Source: Candidatus Woesearchaeota archaeon
GTDB taxonomy: Archaea; Nanobdellota; Nanobdellia; Woesearchaeales; JAFGUC01
Direction of reading: 5' to 3'
Assembly (NCBI GenBank): GCA_016938695.1
Contig: JAFGUC010000006.1
Span: 1 to 64,000 of the forward strand
DNA: 64,000 bases
In this document: positions 27,695 through 38,480 of the stretch, one piece after another
Numbering within the stretch: position 1 is the stretch's first letter
Layout: each line of letters opens with the position of its first letter
Made by a program: the position numbers and the translations under genes
The notes under the pieces: model-generated
The model's database searches: none
Told to the model about the DNA's origin: nothing
What the model saw: only the letters and a program-made list of their open reading frames with translations

Positions 27695-27864
27695 TTTTAT
27701 TTTTTACATTGATTGGAATTTATATAATTTTATTAAGTGACTACCAAAAAGTTTATATATTGGAGACGTTATTCTTAAGTAGAGAAAATTCCAAGGCTCT
27801 AGTAGTTTTACTGTTCCTTAATTAAAAAGAGGTGAAACTAGAATTTAGAGAGGTGTATTGAAAA

Positions 27865-29196
27865 ATGTTTAGGCGTGTGGTTTTGGCTTTGCTTGTCTTA
27901 GCAACACTAGTTTTGTCTGCTTGTTCTCAAACAGGATTCGTCATTGATAAATTGAATGGTAATGGCGACGTTTGCATTCCAAAATATGATGTTAATGGTA
28001 ATGATCTTAATGAGTGCGGTGTAGAGCAAACAAGTGAAGAAGAACAAGCTGATGAGTTGAGTGATCTTGATGATCTCTTAGCAGAAATTGAGAAAGATAT
28101 GGACACTAATGATTCTGTAGTTGATACAACTTCAAAAGACGAAGTTATTGAAACTGAGTCTGACAAAGAAGACGTTTCTGAAACTGTTGTTCCTGTTGAA
28201 GATTCGACTGGACTTTTAGTTAAAGAAGTTGTCGAAGGAGAATTAGTTGAACTTAAACCAAGAGTAACTGATCCTGATGGAGATCCAATTAAATTGGAAT
28301 TTTCAGAACCACTTGATGAGAATGGTCAATGGTATACTAAGGAAGGTGACGCTGGTGTTTATGTTGTAACTGTTAAAGCTGACGACGGTCAATCAGTTAG
28401 TGAACAAAAAGTTAAAATTATTGTTGATGCAAAAAATAAAGCACCAGTTATTGTAATTGGCGATGAATTAAGATTTGCAGAAGGCGATAAGATTGTTCTT
28501 GAACCTGAAGTTAGTGATCCTGAAGGAGAACCAGTTACTGTTAGTTATTCAGGTTGGATGAATTCTGATTCCTATCAAACAAGTTATGATGATGCAGGAA
28601 CTTATTCTGTAACTATTTTAGCTTCAGATGGAAATAGAGAATCTAGCAAGAAACTGAAAATTGTAGTTGATAATGCAAACAGAGCTCCAGTTATACAGAA
28701 AATGCCAAAGTTATCTGTATTAGAGGGAAATGAATTGGTTTTGAATCCAGTTGTAAGTGACCTTGATGGAGATAATGTTGAAGTTACATTTGAAGAACCA
28801 TTTGATTCTAATGGTAAATGGCAGACAGCAGAAGGAGATGCTGGAGAATACAAAACAACAGTTGTTGCAAGCGATGGCGATAAATCCGCTAAATTGAGTG
28901 TTGACATTGTTGTTGAGTCTTTGAACAAAGCACCTGTACTGCAACAAATTAAGGATATTAATGTAAACGAGGGTGAAGAAGTTGTTATTTCCCCACTTGC
29001 AATAGATCCTGAGGGAGAGCCAGTATCATTTGAGTACAGTGGTTGGATGACTACTAGTAGCTATTTAACAAATTACAACGATGCAGGAACTCATACTGTA
29101 ACTGTTACAGTAAGTGATGGAGTTTACTCTGATTCACAAGATGTTACTGTTATTGTAGAAGATGTTAACAGAGCTCCAGTAATTACTTGGGGATAA
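27865..29196 (+). CDS. Lipoprotein with tandem Ig/PKD/cadherin-like repeats
   Basis: MFRRVVLALLVLATLVLSAC lipobox; about four repeats of NRAPVIxxxxxxxVxEGxxxVLxPxVSDPEGxxVxxxYSGWM...DAGTYxVTVxxSDG. Confidence 0.8.
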   Translation: MFRRVVLALLVLATLVLSACSQTGFVIDKLNGNGDVCIPKYDVNGNDLNECGVEQTSEEEQADELSDLDDLLAEIEKDMDTNDSVVDTTSKDEVIETESDKEDVSETVVPVEDSTGLLVKEVVEGELVELKPRVTDPDGDPIKLEFSEPLDENGQWYTKEGDAGVYVVTVKADDGQSVSEQKVKIIVDAKNKAPVIVIGDELRFAEGDKIVLEPEVSDPEGEPVTVSYSGWMNSDSYQTSYDDAGTYSVTILASDGNRESSKKLKIVVDNANRAPVIQKMPKLSVLEGNELVLNPVVSDLDGDNVEVTFEEPFDSNGKWQTAEGDAGEYKTTVVASDGDKSAKLSVDIVVESLNKAPVLQQIKDINVNEGEEVVISPLAIDPEGEPVSFEYSGWMTTSSYLTNYNDAGTHTVTVTVSDGVYSDSQDVTVIVEDVNRAPVITWG

Positions 29197-29272
29197 AATC
29201 CTTAAGTTTTAATTTTTTTTTAATTTAATTTTCAAAACCTTTTTAATATGAAACTGCTTTTTCTTTATTCTA

Positions 29273-29860
29273 ATGAAACATATTGCAACAAAACGTGAAG
29301 ATTCGGGATTTAATTTTGTTAGAATTTTGGGACGTGTTTTTAGACCTAAGAAGTATAGATTATTAGTTCTGGAATCTTATTCGAAGTCATTTCTATTTTA
29401 TTCAATGATTATTTTGATTGCTACGGTGTTTACTTTGATATTTAATTATGATTCTTTGTTTGCACTTAATTTTACAATTGAGGTGCCTGCTCAGAATTCT
29501 TCTGTTGATGTTTTCCAGAATACATTTTTGTTAGAATCTGTGTTAAAATTGTTTGATAATCCTGTTAAGTTTTTTATGTTTGTATTTCCATCTGTATTTT
29601 TGTATTTGTTTTTTTATTTGTTTTTCAAATATGTAGCAATTGCTTTGGTTGCAAGTTTATTGTTTTTCATATTGTCAGGATTTTTCAAAATCCATGTTGG
29701 TTTTTCTAAAATCTTTAAAATTAATTTGTTCTCTATTGTTATTATGATATTTTTTGAGGCATTGGGAATCCCATTTTATAGTACGTTTCAAGTTCCTTTA
29801 TTGCTTTACTTGGTGTTATCATCACTTGCTTTGTTTTTTGTTGGAAGTTCTAGTGCTTGA
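29273..29860 (+). CDS. Multi-pass membrane protein of unknown function
   Basis: 195-aa ORF with several hydrophobic segments. Confidence 0.6.
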   Translation: MKHIATKREDSGFNFVRILGRVFRPKKYRLLVLESYSKSFLFYSMIILIATVFTLIFNYDSLFALNFTIEVPAQNSSVDVFQNTFLLESVLKLFDNPVKFFMFVFPSVFLYLFFYLFFKYVAIALVASLLFFILSGFFKIHVGFSKIFKINLFSIVIMIFFEALGIPFYSTFQVPLLLYLVLSSLALFFVGSSSA

Positions 29861-30330
29861 AAATGATTGTTTCTTTAATTGCTGCTATTGCTAGAAATGG
29901 TGTTATTGGTTGTTATGGTAAACTTCCTTGGGATATTCCTGAGGATATGGCGTATTTTCGTCGCGTTACTTCTGGTGGTGTTTTGATTATGGGTCGTAAG
30001 ACTTTTGAGAGTGTTGGTGTTCTTCCTAATAGATTTACAATTGTTTTGAGTAATGTCTTGATGGGTGAGGATGAAGATTTTGTTTATATTAGTTCTGTTT
30101 CAGATGCAATACAATATGCTTCTAGGTTGGGTGCTTCTGAAGTGTTTGTTTGTGGTGGTTCTAAAATATATTCTGAATTTTTAGATGTTGTTGATAGAAT
30201 GTATATTACTCACTTGAATGATGATTATGAAGGAGATTCGTTTTTTCCCGTTGTTGATTATTCTAAATTTGAAGTAATAAGCTCTGTTGATTTTAGTTCT
30301 GGAAAATTTTGTGTATATGAACGAATATAG
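29857..30330 (+). CDS. folA: Dihydrofolate reductase
   Basis: SLIAAIARNGVIGCYGKLPWDIPEDMAYFRRVTSGGVLIMGRKTFESVG; VFVCGGSKIYSEFL. Confidence 0.92.
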   Translation: MKMIVSLIAAIARNGVIGCYGKLPWDIPEDMAYFRRVTSGGVLIMGRKTFESVGVLPNRFTIVLSNVLMGEDEDFVYISSVSDAIQYASRLGASEVFVCGGSKIYSEFLDVVDRMYITHLNDDYEGDSFFPVVDYSKFEVISSVDFSSGKFCVYERI

Positions 30331-30357
30331 CAAAGGTTTTTATTTTATTGTTGATTA

Positions 30358-30945
30358 TTGTTTTTTATGGTAAAAATAATTCTTGCATCGGGTTCTCCAA
30401 GACGTAAACAATTGTTATCACAAATTCTAGGAAATAATTTTGAGGTTGTTGTTGGTGATTATGAAGAGGATAATTCTCGTAAAATTAGCCCTCGTGATTT
30501 AGTAGTTGATCAAGCTATTGGAAAAGCAAAGAGTGTTTATCGTAAAGTCAATTCAGGATTAATTATTTCTGCTGATACTTTTGTTGTGTATGATAACAAG
30601 GTTTTAGGAAAACCGGTTGATTCTGTTGATGCAATTGATATGCTAAATTTGATATCTGGAAAAGAAATATTAGTTTATACTGGACTTTGTATTTTAGATG
30701 TTGTTAGTGGTAAGTTAGAGTCTGATTGTGTTATAACTAAGGTTAAGATGGCGCCTTATAGTAAGGATGTTGCAATGGCGTATGTTGCGACAGGCGAGCC
30801 TTTAGATAAAGCAGGTTCTTTTGCAATTCAAGGTAAAGGTGCTGTTTTAGTTGAGAAAATCGATGGTTGTTACTTTAATGTGATGGGTTTTCCTTTATAT
30901 ACTCTAAGCAAAATGCTTTCGACGTTTGGAATTACTGTTTTTTAG
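30358..30945 (+). CDS. maf: Maf-like nucleoside triphosphate pyrophosphatase (start probably ATG at 30367)
   Basis: ILASGSPRRKQLLSQI; ISADTFVVYDNKVLGKP; DKAGSFAIQGKGA. Confidence 0.92.
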   Translation: MFFMVKIILASGSPRRKQLLSQILGNNFEVVVGDYEEDNSRKISPRDLVVDQAIGKAKSVYRKVNSGLIISADTFVVYDNKVLGKPVDSVDAIDMLNLISGKEILVYTGLCILDVVSGKLESDCVITKVKMAPYSKDVAMAYVATGEPLDKAGSFAIQGKGAVLVEKIDGCYFNVMGFPLYTLSKMLSTFGITVF

Positions 30946-31087
30946 AAATTTGTCGAGAGTTTTTAGTTTTAATTTTGTGCGTATTATTGATGTTTCTAAT
31001 CAAAAGATTTAAATAGATATATCTTTTATTTCAGTTAATAATAAAAGGGGAATAATCGATATCTAATGATTTTCGGAGGATTTTAAG

Positions 31088-31519
31088 ATGGCAGGTTTTT
31101 TTTCAAAGTTTGTTAACAAGTTCTCCTCTCAGGAAGACAAAGAGGACGAAGTAGTAAACGACGATTTCGAAGAGGATTACGTTGAACTTGATACAGCAGG
31201 TTCTAAGGACAAAAAGTCAAAAATAATAGTTAGACCTTATACAATTGAAGATTTTTCTGATATTAAGGCTGTTCTTGACGCTTTACGTGAAGGTTACACT
31301 ATTGCTTTAATTAACATAAAACCTTTGAGAGAAAAGGATATTGTTGAATTAAAACGAGCAGTTGGTAAATTGAAGAAAACTTGCGATGCGATTGAAGGGG
31401 ATATTGCTGGTTTTGATGAAGATTATATTATAGTAACTCCATCTTTTGCAAAAATACATCGGGAAAAGATAGAACCTAAGGAAGTTAAGACTTCACAGCC
31501 TGATGATGATGATTTCTAG
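31088..31519 (+). CDS. sepF: SepF-like cell division protein
   Basis: KIIVRPYTIEDFSDIKAVLDALREGYTIALINIKPL...RAVGKLKKTCDAIEGDIAGFDEDYIIVTPS. Confidence 0.85.
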   Translation: MAGFFSKFVNKFSSQEDKEDEVVNDDFEEDYVELDTAGSKDKKSKIIVRPYTIEDFSDIKAVLDALREGYTIALINIKPLREKDIVELKRAVGKLKKTCDAIEGDIAGFDEDYIIVTPSFAKIHREKIEPKEVKTSQPDDDDF

Positions 31520-31593
31520 GCTTTGTGAATAGAAACATTTTTAAATAGGTGTAGTTCCCAACAGAAAATAGAATTATTAAAGGTTGATTAATC

Positions 31594-31887
31594 ATGGTAC
31601 AAAGAAAAGGCGGAGCAAGAAGAAAAACACGAGGAAAGTTTAGTAGAAGTGCTCGTGAGAAAGGAAAGTTTAGTGTTAGCAAGTTCTTTGAAGAGTTCAA
31701 TGATGGTGAAAAAGTAGTTCTGAAAGCAAACACATCTTACCAAAGAGGTATTTACTTTAGACGATTCCACGGTTTAGTTGGAACTGTTGTAGGTAAGCGA
31801 GGAAGTTGCTATCATGTTGCTATAACTGATCATACTAAAGACAAGACACTTATCGTGCATCCAGTGCACCTTATGAAGGCTAGGTGA
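31594..31887 (+). CDS. rpl21e: Ribosomal protein eL21
   Basis: GGARRKTRGKFSRSAREKGKFSVSKFFEEFNDGEKVVLK...GRRGSCYHV-type C-terminus. Confidence 0.92.
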   Translation: MVQRKGGARRKTRGKFSRSAREKGKFSVSKFFEEFNDGEKVVLKANTSYQRGIYFRRFHGLVGTVVGKRGSCYHVAITDHTKDKTLIVHPVHLMKAR

Positions 31888-32237
31888 ATATATTGGCAAA
31901 ACCTGATATTATCGAGATGAATCCAATAAGCTCAAGCGAAATGAAAGATGAGCTTAAAAAAATACAAAAAAGAGATGGTGAATTAAATTTCAGAGCTAAC
32001 AAAGCTATGGAATATTTAGATCAATTCAAAACATTGAAGAAATCCGATGCGAAATCTTTGATATCTGAAATTGAATCGATGGGCATCTCTAGAATCAGGT
32101 TAGAACACATCGTTAAGATTGTTGATTTGTTACCTCAATCAGTTGAGGATTTGAAAATGCTTATGGGTGGGTACAATGTTACTCTTCCAAAAGAATCAAT
32201 GGAACAAATTATCGATGCTGTAAAAAAAGTAGCTTAA
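31884..32237 (+). CDS. rpoF: DNA-directed RNA polymerase subunit Rpo4 (RpoF)
   Basis: 117-aa protein with RPB4-like C-terminal helices, overlapping rpl21e by 4 nt as in archaeal rpl21e-rpoF operons. Confidence 0.8.
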   Translation: MNILAKPDIIEMNPISSSEMKDELKKIQKRDGELNFRANKAMEYLDQFKTLKKSDAKSLISEIESMGISRIRLEHIVKIVDLLPQSVEDLKMLMGGYNVTLPKESMEQIIDAVKKVA

Positions 32238-32244
32238 ATTTTTT

Positions 32245-33180
32245 TTATATTTTTGTTGTTATTATCGATTTTTCTTTAACTATTACAGAATGTTCATGTT
32301 GGCTTACTATTCCATTTCTTTTTTCAACTAATGGTGGATATGCATGTATTATATTTTGTTCTTGTAATTTTTTGAGTGCAAAGTTTACTTTGTTTACTGG
32401 AAATTTTTTTGTTAACCATCGTGTTGTAAATGGTAATGTTTTGTATTCTGATTGTATTTCTTTTAGAACGTCTCTAATAATTGGTAATCTTACTGGTTGT
32501 GGATTTACTAATGAAAATATTGTTGGATTGCTTGATTCATTTACATAACCTTCTCCATCTGTTGCGAATGGTTCAATTGCAATTATTTGATTTTCTTTTA
32601 ATTCTATATTGCTGTGATTATCATAATTTGGAACATGTGGATCGCAGTGTATTTGTAATATTCCTAGACCATGTCCACCAAGATTTCTTATTGGAGATAG
32701 ATTGTGCGACATGATTGTTTCTTGAATCTCTTTTCCAATGTCGCCTAGTTTTGTTCCAGGATAAATTAATTTTAAAGCGTTGTTTAGAGCTTCCTTTGAT
32801 GCATTTAGAATTTCTTTGAACTCGTTATTTGGATTAACAGTAATTGCAGTGTCTCCGATTGCACCATTTACTGATGCGCCTACATCTAATTTTACCATAT
32901 CTTCTTTTTTTATTGTAAGATTATCGTCTATAGTAGGACAGAAATGCGCTGCGATTTGATTGATTGAAATTTGTGCTGGAAACGCTGGTCTTGCTCCTTG
33001 TTTAATCATAAAATTATCAACTTCGTCGCAAATTTCTTTTACACTTGCACCTTCTTTAATTAAGCTTGCACCTAAGTCTCTTGCTTCTCCAGTTATCTTT
33101 CCTGCTTTAATCCAATCATCCATTAAATTTTTAGAAGTTTGTTTGTTTATTAGTCTTTTGGATTTAGTAAATAATTGCAA
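32245..33180 (-). CDS. map: Type II methionine aminopeptidase
   Basis: ARPAFPAQISINQIAAHFCP; KLDVGASVNGAIGDTAITV; NLGGHGLG; AIEPFATDGEG; EHSVIV. Confidence 0.92.
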   Translation of the reverse strand: MQLFTKSKRLINKQTSKNLMDDWIKAGKITGEARDLGASLIKEGASVKEICDEVDNFMIKQGARPAFPAQISINQIAAHFCPTIDDNLTIKKEDMVKLDVGASVNGAIGDTAITVNPNNEFKEILNASKEALNNALKLIYPGTKLGDIGKEIQETIMSHNLSPIRNLGGHGLGILQIHCDPHVPNYDNHSNIELKENQIIAIEPFATDGEGYVNESSNPTIFSLVNPQPVRLPIIRDVLKEIQSEYKTLPFTTRWLTKKFPVNKVNFALKKLQEQNIIHAYPPLVEKRNGIVSQHEHSVIVKEKSIITTKI

Positions 33181-33757
33181 CTAGAACTCTTTTTACGTTT
33201 TCAAAATATGTTTTTCCAGGGTCTGCATTTTCGTTGTTGTCGCCTTTTGTTATGAAATAAATTCCTTTTTCATCAATACCTTTTTCAATTACTCTATGGA
33301 TTATTGTTCCGTCCATGTAGTTTGTTGTAAATGAAATTATATCGCCAACTCTAATTTGGTCTGCAGATTTTGGAACTATTTCGATAGCATTTGCTTCTGA
33401 ATCAAAAAATGGGTCCATTGAATTTGTATCGGTAAACCTTGCCCATTGCGCGTTGTCAATTTCGATTATGATTTTGTTATCGTATACTTTGATTTGATCT
33501 TCTTTAATCCAATTTGAAGGTGACGCTTTTTCTCTATCTTCTTCTTTTATTACAACATAATCTAAAATTTGTTGGTTCAGAGATTTTGTTTCTTTTTCAG
33601 GATTACTTGTTGTTAAGTTGCTTTGTGCAAAAGTAATTTCTTCACTGTTGATTCTTTCAGTTGGTTTTTCTGACTGTGATTCGTGGTAGATTATGTTTGC
33701 AGCTGACACTAGTAGTGTTAGTAATACTAATGTTGTGACTGTTAACCTCATCCCCAT
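33164..33757 (-). CDS. Signal peptidase I, archaeal/ER type
   Basis: TNSMDPFF (Ser), VGDIISFTTN, IIHRVIE (His), FITKGDNNENADPG. Confidence 0.85.
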   Translation of the reverse strand: MGMRLTVTTLVLLTLLVSAANIIYHESQSEKPTERINSEEITFAQSNLTTSNPEKETKSLNQQILDYVVIKEEDREKASPSNWIKEDQIKVYDNKIIIEIDNAQWARFTDTNSMDPFFDSEANAIEIVPKSADQIRVGDIISFTTNYMDGTIIHRVIEKGIDEKGIYFITKGDNNENADPGKTYFENVKRVLVAIIY

Positions 33758-33918
33758 ATTTTTGGTGTTTTTGGTTTGAATATATAAATGTTCTTAATTT
33801 CTATATTGAAAATAATTATTTTGTTGTCACTAAACAGTAATATTTAAATACCTTTGTTGCATTTTAGAAATTATTAAATATAAATTCGCTTTAAAAAATA
33901 AACAGGGGGTTAACTTAT

Positions 33919-34926
33919 ATGAAATCATATTCCGGTAAAGGTTTAATCAAAGCTGGTGGCGTTACTGCTGCTGTTTTAGGCCTAGTACTTTTATTGACTG
34001 GTTGTCCAACACCTGGCCCTGGTCCTTCTCCAACTCCAGTTGTTGTTAGTTATAATTTAACTGGTGCAACTCAGAATGATTATAGAACTGATATTAACAG
34101 TACTGATAAGACTATGTCTGGTTTAGAGGTATTGGTTCAAAATGGATCATTTGATTCTGCTGAATGGAGACAAGGTTCAACAATTGGTACAGTTGACTAC
34201 AATCCTTCTACTCAATCACTTAGCATTATTGGTAATCCTAATTTAGGAGACTTAACAATTAGATTATATGGTTATGGAACTTCTGGAGATATGTCTTCAG
34301 TTGATGTTACTGGATTGACTTATGGTCCAAAAGGATCTGAAGTAGTTTGTCCTTTAGCAAGTTTACCTTCTGTTTATGGTTTCGAATTTGATTCAATGAG
34401 TAGGAGTGCTCCAATTGGTGAAGGAGGATTTCCCGAATTTTATGTTCAACATTATACTTTCCTAAACACTAGTGGAGATTTACGAACTTTTGCTGATGAT
34501 AATAGTTTTACAGAACTAGGTGTTGATGGTAATAAAGTTGCATTTGTTTTGTCTGATAAAGTTGTAGGCTTTGATTATGCAAATGCTTCTAGTGTTTTAG
34601 ATTTACCTAATACTTATGTAGGTCTACTTGATGTTTTCAAATCATTAATTGATTTTGAATCTCAATATAATAGTATGCATGCATTAACACCAGGAGTTGT
34701 TAACTCAACTTCAGCTTATTCACAAAGTGACTTTGATGCAATGTTTACTGATGTTCCTGATTCAGAGATTCGAACATCAATTGTTCCTAATTCAAATAAG
34801 TTTGCTTATGGATTAAGTGATACTGCTAGTCGGTATGTCCTTTTTTCACAAGGTAGTTTGATTCATGTTTTTGGAATAAGTGAAACTCAATATAATAAAA
34901 TAAAAGATGCGGATTGGTTGAACTAA
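33919..34926 (+). CDS. Lipoprotein of unknown function
   Basis: GLVLLLTGC lipobox followed by PTPGPGPSPTP linker. Confidence 0.7.
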   Translation: MKSYSGKGLIKAGGVTAAVLGLVLLLTGCPTPGPGPSPTPVVVSYNLTGATQNDYRTDINSTDKTMSGLEVLVQNGSFDSAEWRQGSTIGTVDYNPSTQSLSIIGNPNLGDLTIRLYGYGTSGDMSSVDVTGLTYGPKGSEVVCPLASLPSVYGFEFDSMSRSAPIGEGGFPEFYVQHYTFLNTSGDLRTFADDNSFTELGVDGNKVAFVLSDKVVGFDYANASSVLDLPNTYVGLLDVFKSLIDFESQYNSMHALTPGVVNSTSAYSQSDFDAMFTDVPDSEIRTSIVPNSNKFAYGLSDTASRYVLFSQGSLIHVFGISETQYNKIKDADWLN

Positions 34927-34927
34927 A

Positions 34928-37900
34928 ATGAAAAGATTTGCTTTATTATTGGCTTTAGTATTTAGCTTATCATTAGTTTATGGATTAGTTCCTACTATTG
35001 ATTCACATAGTGTTAGTGGTTCAACTGTTGTCGGAGTTGACTTTAATGTTAACTTTGTTGCTAGCGGAACTAGTTTGACTACAGTTCAATTGTATAACTT
35101 AGATACTAGAACTTTATTAGATAGTAGAGCATGTAGTGGTTCAACTTGTTCAGGAACTTTTACTTTAAATTTTGGAACAGTTGGAGTTAGAAATTTATTT
35201 TTAGTAGTTAGAGCATCTGATGGTTCTAGATATACTGATTCGCCTTTTGCTGTTGATGTTACGTCTGTTCCAATATATCAATATTTTTGTGATTCTGATT
35301 TCGATGGACAGATTGGAATGGAGATAGATGGTAATTGTACTGGTGTAGGTTGTGTTCCTGCTTTATGTTCTGTTAGTTCTGGTCTTGATTGTGATGATTC
35401 ACGAGCAGATACTTATTACGGTGCTGCTGAACTTTGTGATTCTTATGATAATGATTGCGATGGTTCACAGGATGAAGATTTTTATAATTTAGGTTCTGCT
35501 TGTTTTGTTGGTGTTGGTGCTTGTACTAATAGTGGTTTTTATGTTTGTGCTTTGAGTAAACTTGATGTTACTTGTAGTGCTAGTCCTTTATCGCCTACAG
35601 CTGAAATTTGTGATAATATTGATAATGATTGTAACTCATTTATTGACGATGGTTTATCACGATTATATTCTAATCAAGTTGGAGTATGTTCTGGTTCAAC
35701 TGAAAGTTGTTCTTTAGGTAGTTGGGTTTTAGATTCAATTGCTAATTATGAAGCTGTTGAATCAAGTTGTGATTCTTTAGATAATGATTGTGATGGAACA
35801 ACTGATGAGAATTCTGATGCATCTTGTAATGATGGTCTTTATTGTAATGGTGTAGAAACTTGTTCATCTGGTAGTTGTTCAGCTGGTGTTGCAGTTGATT
35901 GTTCATCTAATGATTTATCAGCTATTGGACAATGTGATTATGATGCTTTTCCATTAACTTGGGATTTTTTTGCAGGATTTACTTCTACATGTAATGAAGT
36001 TTTAGATTCCTGTACTACTTCCGTTGTTAATGTAGTTTCTTCATGTTCAATTGCATCATGTGGTGCTTCTTGTGAGTCTTCATCTGATTGTCCTTTGACT
36101 GATTGTTCAGCATCAAACTATTGTTTGAGTAGTAGTATTTTGCGTTCATATAACTCAGTTTCAGATGTATGTTCGAATTGTAGTTGTGTTTCTGGTACTT
36201 GTTCATCTTATACTGATGTTAATGCACCTTTGAATTCAAATCAAAATGGTGTATGTTCTGGTTCATACCAGAGATGTTCGTCTGCAACTTTTGTAGATTA
36301 TTATTTAGACATTGTTGGTTATGAATTAACTGAAAGTACTAAAGATCATTTAGATAATGATTGTGATGGTTTAGTTGATGAAGGACTAAATAATGCTCCA
36401 ACTTTTGTTGGAGATACATTTTACACATTTAATCAATATTCATATTTGTTAATTGACTTAGATACTCAGTTTGAAGATATTGACTTGGATGATTTAAGTT
36501 ATACTGGTTATACAGAATATGCAATTAACTTTTCAATTAGTGGTTCGATTGCAAATGTTTCCTCAAAACTGTATGGAAATTTTTCAATAGATTTTACGGC
36601 TGACGATGGTTTTGGTGGTAATGTTACTCAAGATGTTTATTTTTTTGTTAATAGAACTAACTTGGATGTTCCTGTAATTAATTCATGTTACTTGAATGAG
36701 AGCGTAGTTTATGCAAATACTAAGTTTAAAGTTATTTGTGATGTTACTGATTCAGATCCAATTTCTTTAGAATCTGAATTGTTTGTCAATGGTGTATCTG
36801 TTCTTAATGGCAGTGATGTTTTTAGTGGTTTATGGTCAAAAGATGATAATGTAACTTTAAAAGTTACTGCATGTGACTGGTCATATTGTTCAACTGAATA
36901 TTCACTTAATTTTACTGTTGCAGATGCTTTGCCTGTTTTGACTATACTTGGTTTTTCGTCTTTAAGTAGTCCATCTGGTGATGACCCAGTTTACTATTGT
37001 AATTTTAGTGTGACTGCTGATCCTGATGGTGAGTGGTATACACCTGTTGTTCAATTTTTATGGAATGATAATGAAGAGTATAATACTTACTTTGATGGTA
37101 ATATTACTACTTCCTATAATATTGATAAATTATTTTCATATAACTATAACATCTCGGAACGTCTTGGATATTCTGTTGTTGAGGTAGGAACTGTTGTTGG
37201 TTGTAATGTTACTTTATATCAAGGTTCATTAACAGTATCTGATACTTCAAATGTTACAATTGTTAACGATGTTCCTGAGTTAGTTAGTTTGAGTTTGTTA
37301 AGAGACTACAGTTCAAGAGGAAATGATTTGGTGTATTATACATCTTCAAATGCGACTTTTGATTTAACAAGAACTGTTAATATTGTTGATTATTTGGGTG
37401 CAGATTATTATGTTTGGTACTCAACAAATGAAAATGATGTTATGCATGTTGGAAGTTCTTGGTGGGCACAGCAAACTTCTATTGATGTGACTTTATGGAA
37501 TGGAACTGTTTTACATTCAAGTAATTTTTATGCTAAACCAGAAATTGTTTTTCCATCAGAAGTTGGAAATTATACTTTTACAGTTGAAGTTTTTGACGAA
37601 TTAGGTGCATCTACAGGTATTGTTACTGTTAATGTTGACTTAAGAAATTATGCTGTTGAATTACCAACTTTAATTTGTGAAGATATGAATATTTCAGATG
37701 GTTGGGAAAATGTTGGTGCTTTTGCATGTACATGTTCAAACAATTATTTAGGTTATTTGTATACAAATGAAAACAGAACAATTAAATTATCTAATATTGG
37801 AGATTATCTTAATAGTTTTAATATGTCTGTTGATTTGTTAAGTGTTTATGATTATGACTTAGCATTGTTGTCTGAGAGTAATCCATTTGATAAAGTAAGT

Positions 37901-38473
37901 TCAAATGTTTATCAATGGTTCCCTCTTTGGGCAAATACAAATAAGACGTATACTTTTAATGTAACTTGTACTAATGAAGTTGGAAGTGTAAATCGAGAAG
38001 TTGTTGTTGATGTTGCAGAAGGAGATTATGATTTTGTTGATTCATTTTTTGTTGGTGTTGATGTAACAAATGTAACTGGTAATGGTTTGAATGAAACTCT
38101 TGCAACAGTTCCAACTGATGTTAATGCAACTGAATGGGTCTTTGGATATAATGATGTTTTACTTATGCAAAAATTTTTAGGAACAAATGATTTGAGTTTG
38201 ATTGTTCCTATTAATAATTTATGGGAAAATGTTACTGATACAAACGGCCACGTTGGAGGGTTAAATTCAGAAAACCGTTTTGATAGATTATCTTACAATA
38301 TGACTCAAATGATGCAGTATTATAGATCTTTGGATATGAATGAAAAATATTTTTTAAATTCCTTTGAACCTGATTGGACTCCAATTGCATGTTCCATAGA
38401 TGAATATAATCAAGGAATTTGTGTTGATGGTTATACTACTGCTTATAGTGTAAAAGTAATTAAAGTAAAATAA
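34928..38473 (+). CDS. Secreted protein with MopE-like metal-binding motifs
   Basis: Signal peptide; four motifs: ELCDSYDNDCDGSQDEDF, EICDNIDNDCNSFIDDGL, SSCDSLDNDCDGTTDENS, DHLDNDCDGLVDEGL. Confidence 0.8.
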   Translation: MKRFALLLALVFSLSLVYGLVPTIDSHSVSGSTVVGVDFNVNFVASGTSLTTVQLYNLDTRTLLDSRACSGSTCSGTFTLNFGTVGVRNLFLVVRASDGSRYTDSPFAVDVTSVPIYQYFCDSDFDGQIGMEIDGNCTGVGCVPALCSVSSGLDCDDSRADTYYGAAELCDSYDNDCDGSQDEDFYNLGSACFVGVGACTNSGFYVCALSKLDVTCSASPLSPTAEICDNIDNDCNSFIDDGLSRLYSNQVGVCSGSTESCSLGSWVLDSIANYEAVESSCDSLDNDCDGTTDENSDASCNDGLYCNGVETCSSGSCSAGVAVDCSSNDLSAIGQCDYDAFPLTWDFFAGFTSTCNEVLDSCTTSVVNVVSSCSIASCGASCESSSDCPLTDCSASNYCLSSSILRSYNSVSDVCSNCSCVSGTCSSYTDVNAPLNSNQNGVCSGSYQRCSSATFVDYYLDIVGYELTESTKDHLDNDCDGLVDEGLNNAPTFVGDTFYTFNQYSYLLIDLDTQFEDIDLDDLSYTGYTEYAINFSISGSIANVSSKLYGNFSIDFTADDGFGGNVTQDVYFFVNRTNLDVPVINSCYLNESVVYANTKFKVICDVTDSDPISLESELFVNGVSVLNGSDVFSGLWSKDDNVTLKVTACDWSYCSTEYSLNFTVADALPVLTILGFSSLSSPSGDDPVYYCNFSVTADPDGEWYTPVVQFLWNDNEEYNTYFDGNITTSYNIDKLFSYNYNISERLGYSVVEVGTVVGCNVTLYQGSLTVSDTSNVTIVNDVPELVSLSLLRDYSSRGNDLVYYTSSNATFDLTRTVNIVDYLGADYYVWYSTNENDVMHVGSSWWAQQTSIDVTLWNGTVLHSSNFYAKPEIVFPSEVGNYTFTVEVFDELGASTGIVTVNVDLRNYAVELPTLICEDMNISDGWENVGAFACTCSNNYLGYLYTNENRTIKLSNIGDYLNSFNMSVDLLSVYDYDLALLSESNPFDKVSSNVYQWFPLWANTNKTYTFNVTCTNEVGSVNREVVVDVAEGDYDFVDSFFVGVDVTNVTGNGLNETLATVPTDVNATEWVFGYNDVLLMQKFLGTNDLSLIVPINNLWENVTDTNGHVGGLNSENRFDRLSYNMTQMMQYYRSLDMNEKYFLNSFEPDWTPIACSIDEYNQGICVDGYTTAYSVKVIKVK

Positions 38474-38480
38474 ATTTTAG

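Noticed and set aside
27831-27860. Nine-codon leader peptide GTG AAA CTA GAA TTT AGA GAG GTG TAT TGA before the lipoprotein
   Set aside because: No separate SD with proper spacing; could be chance, so not called.
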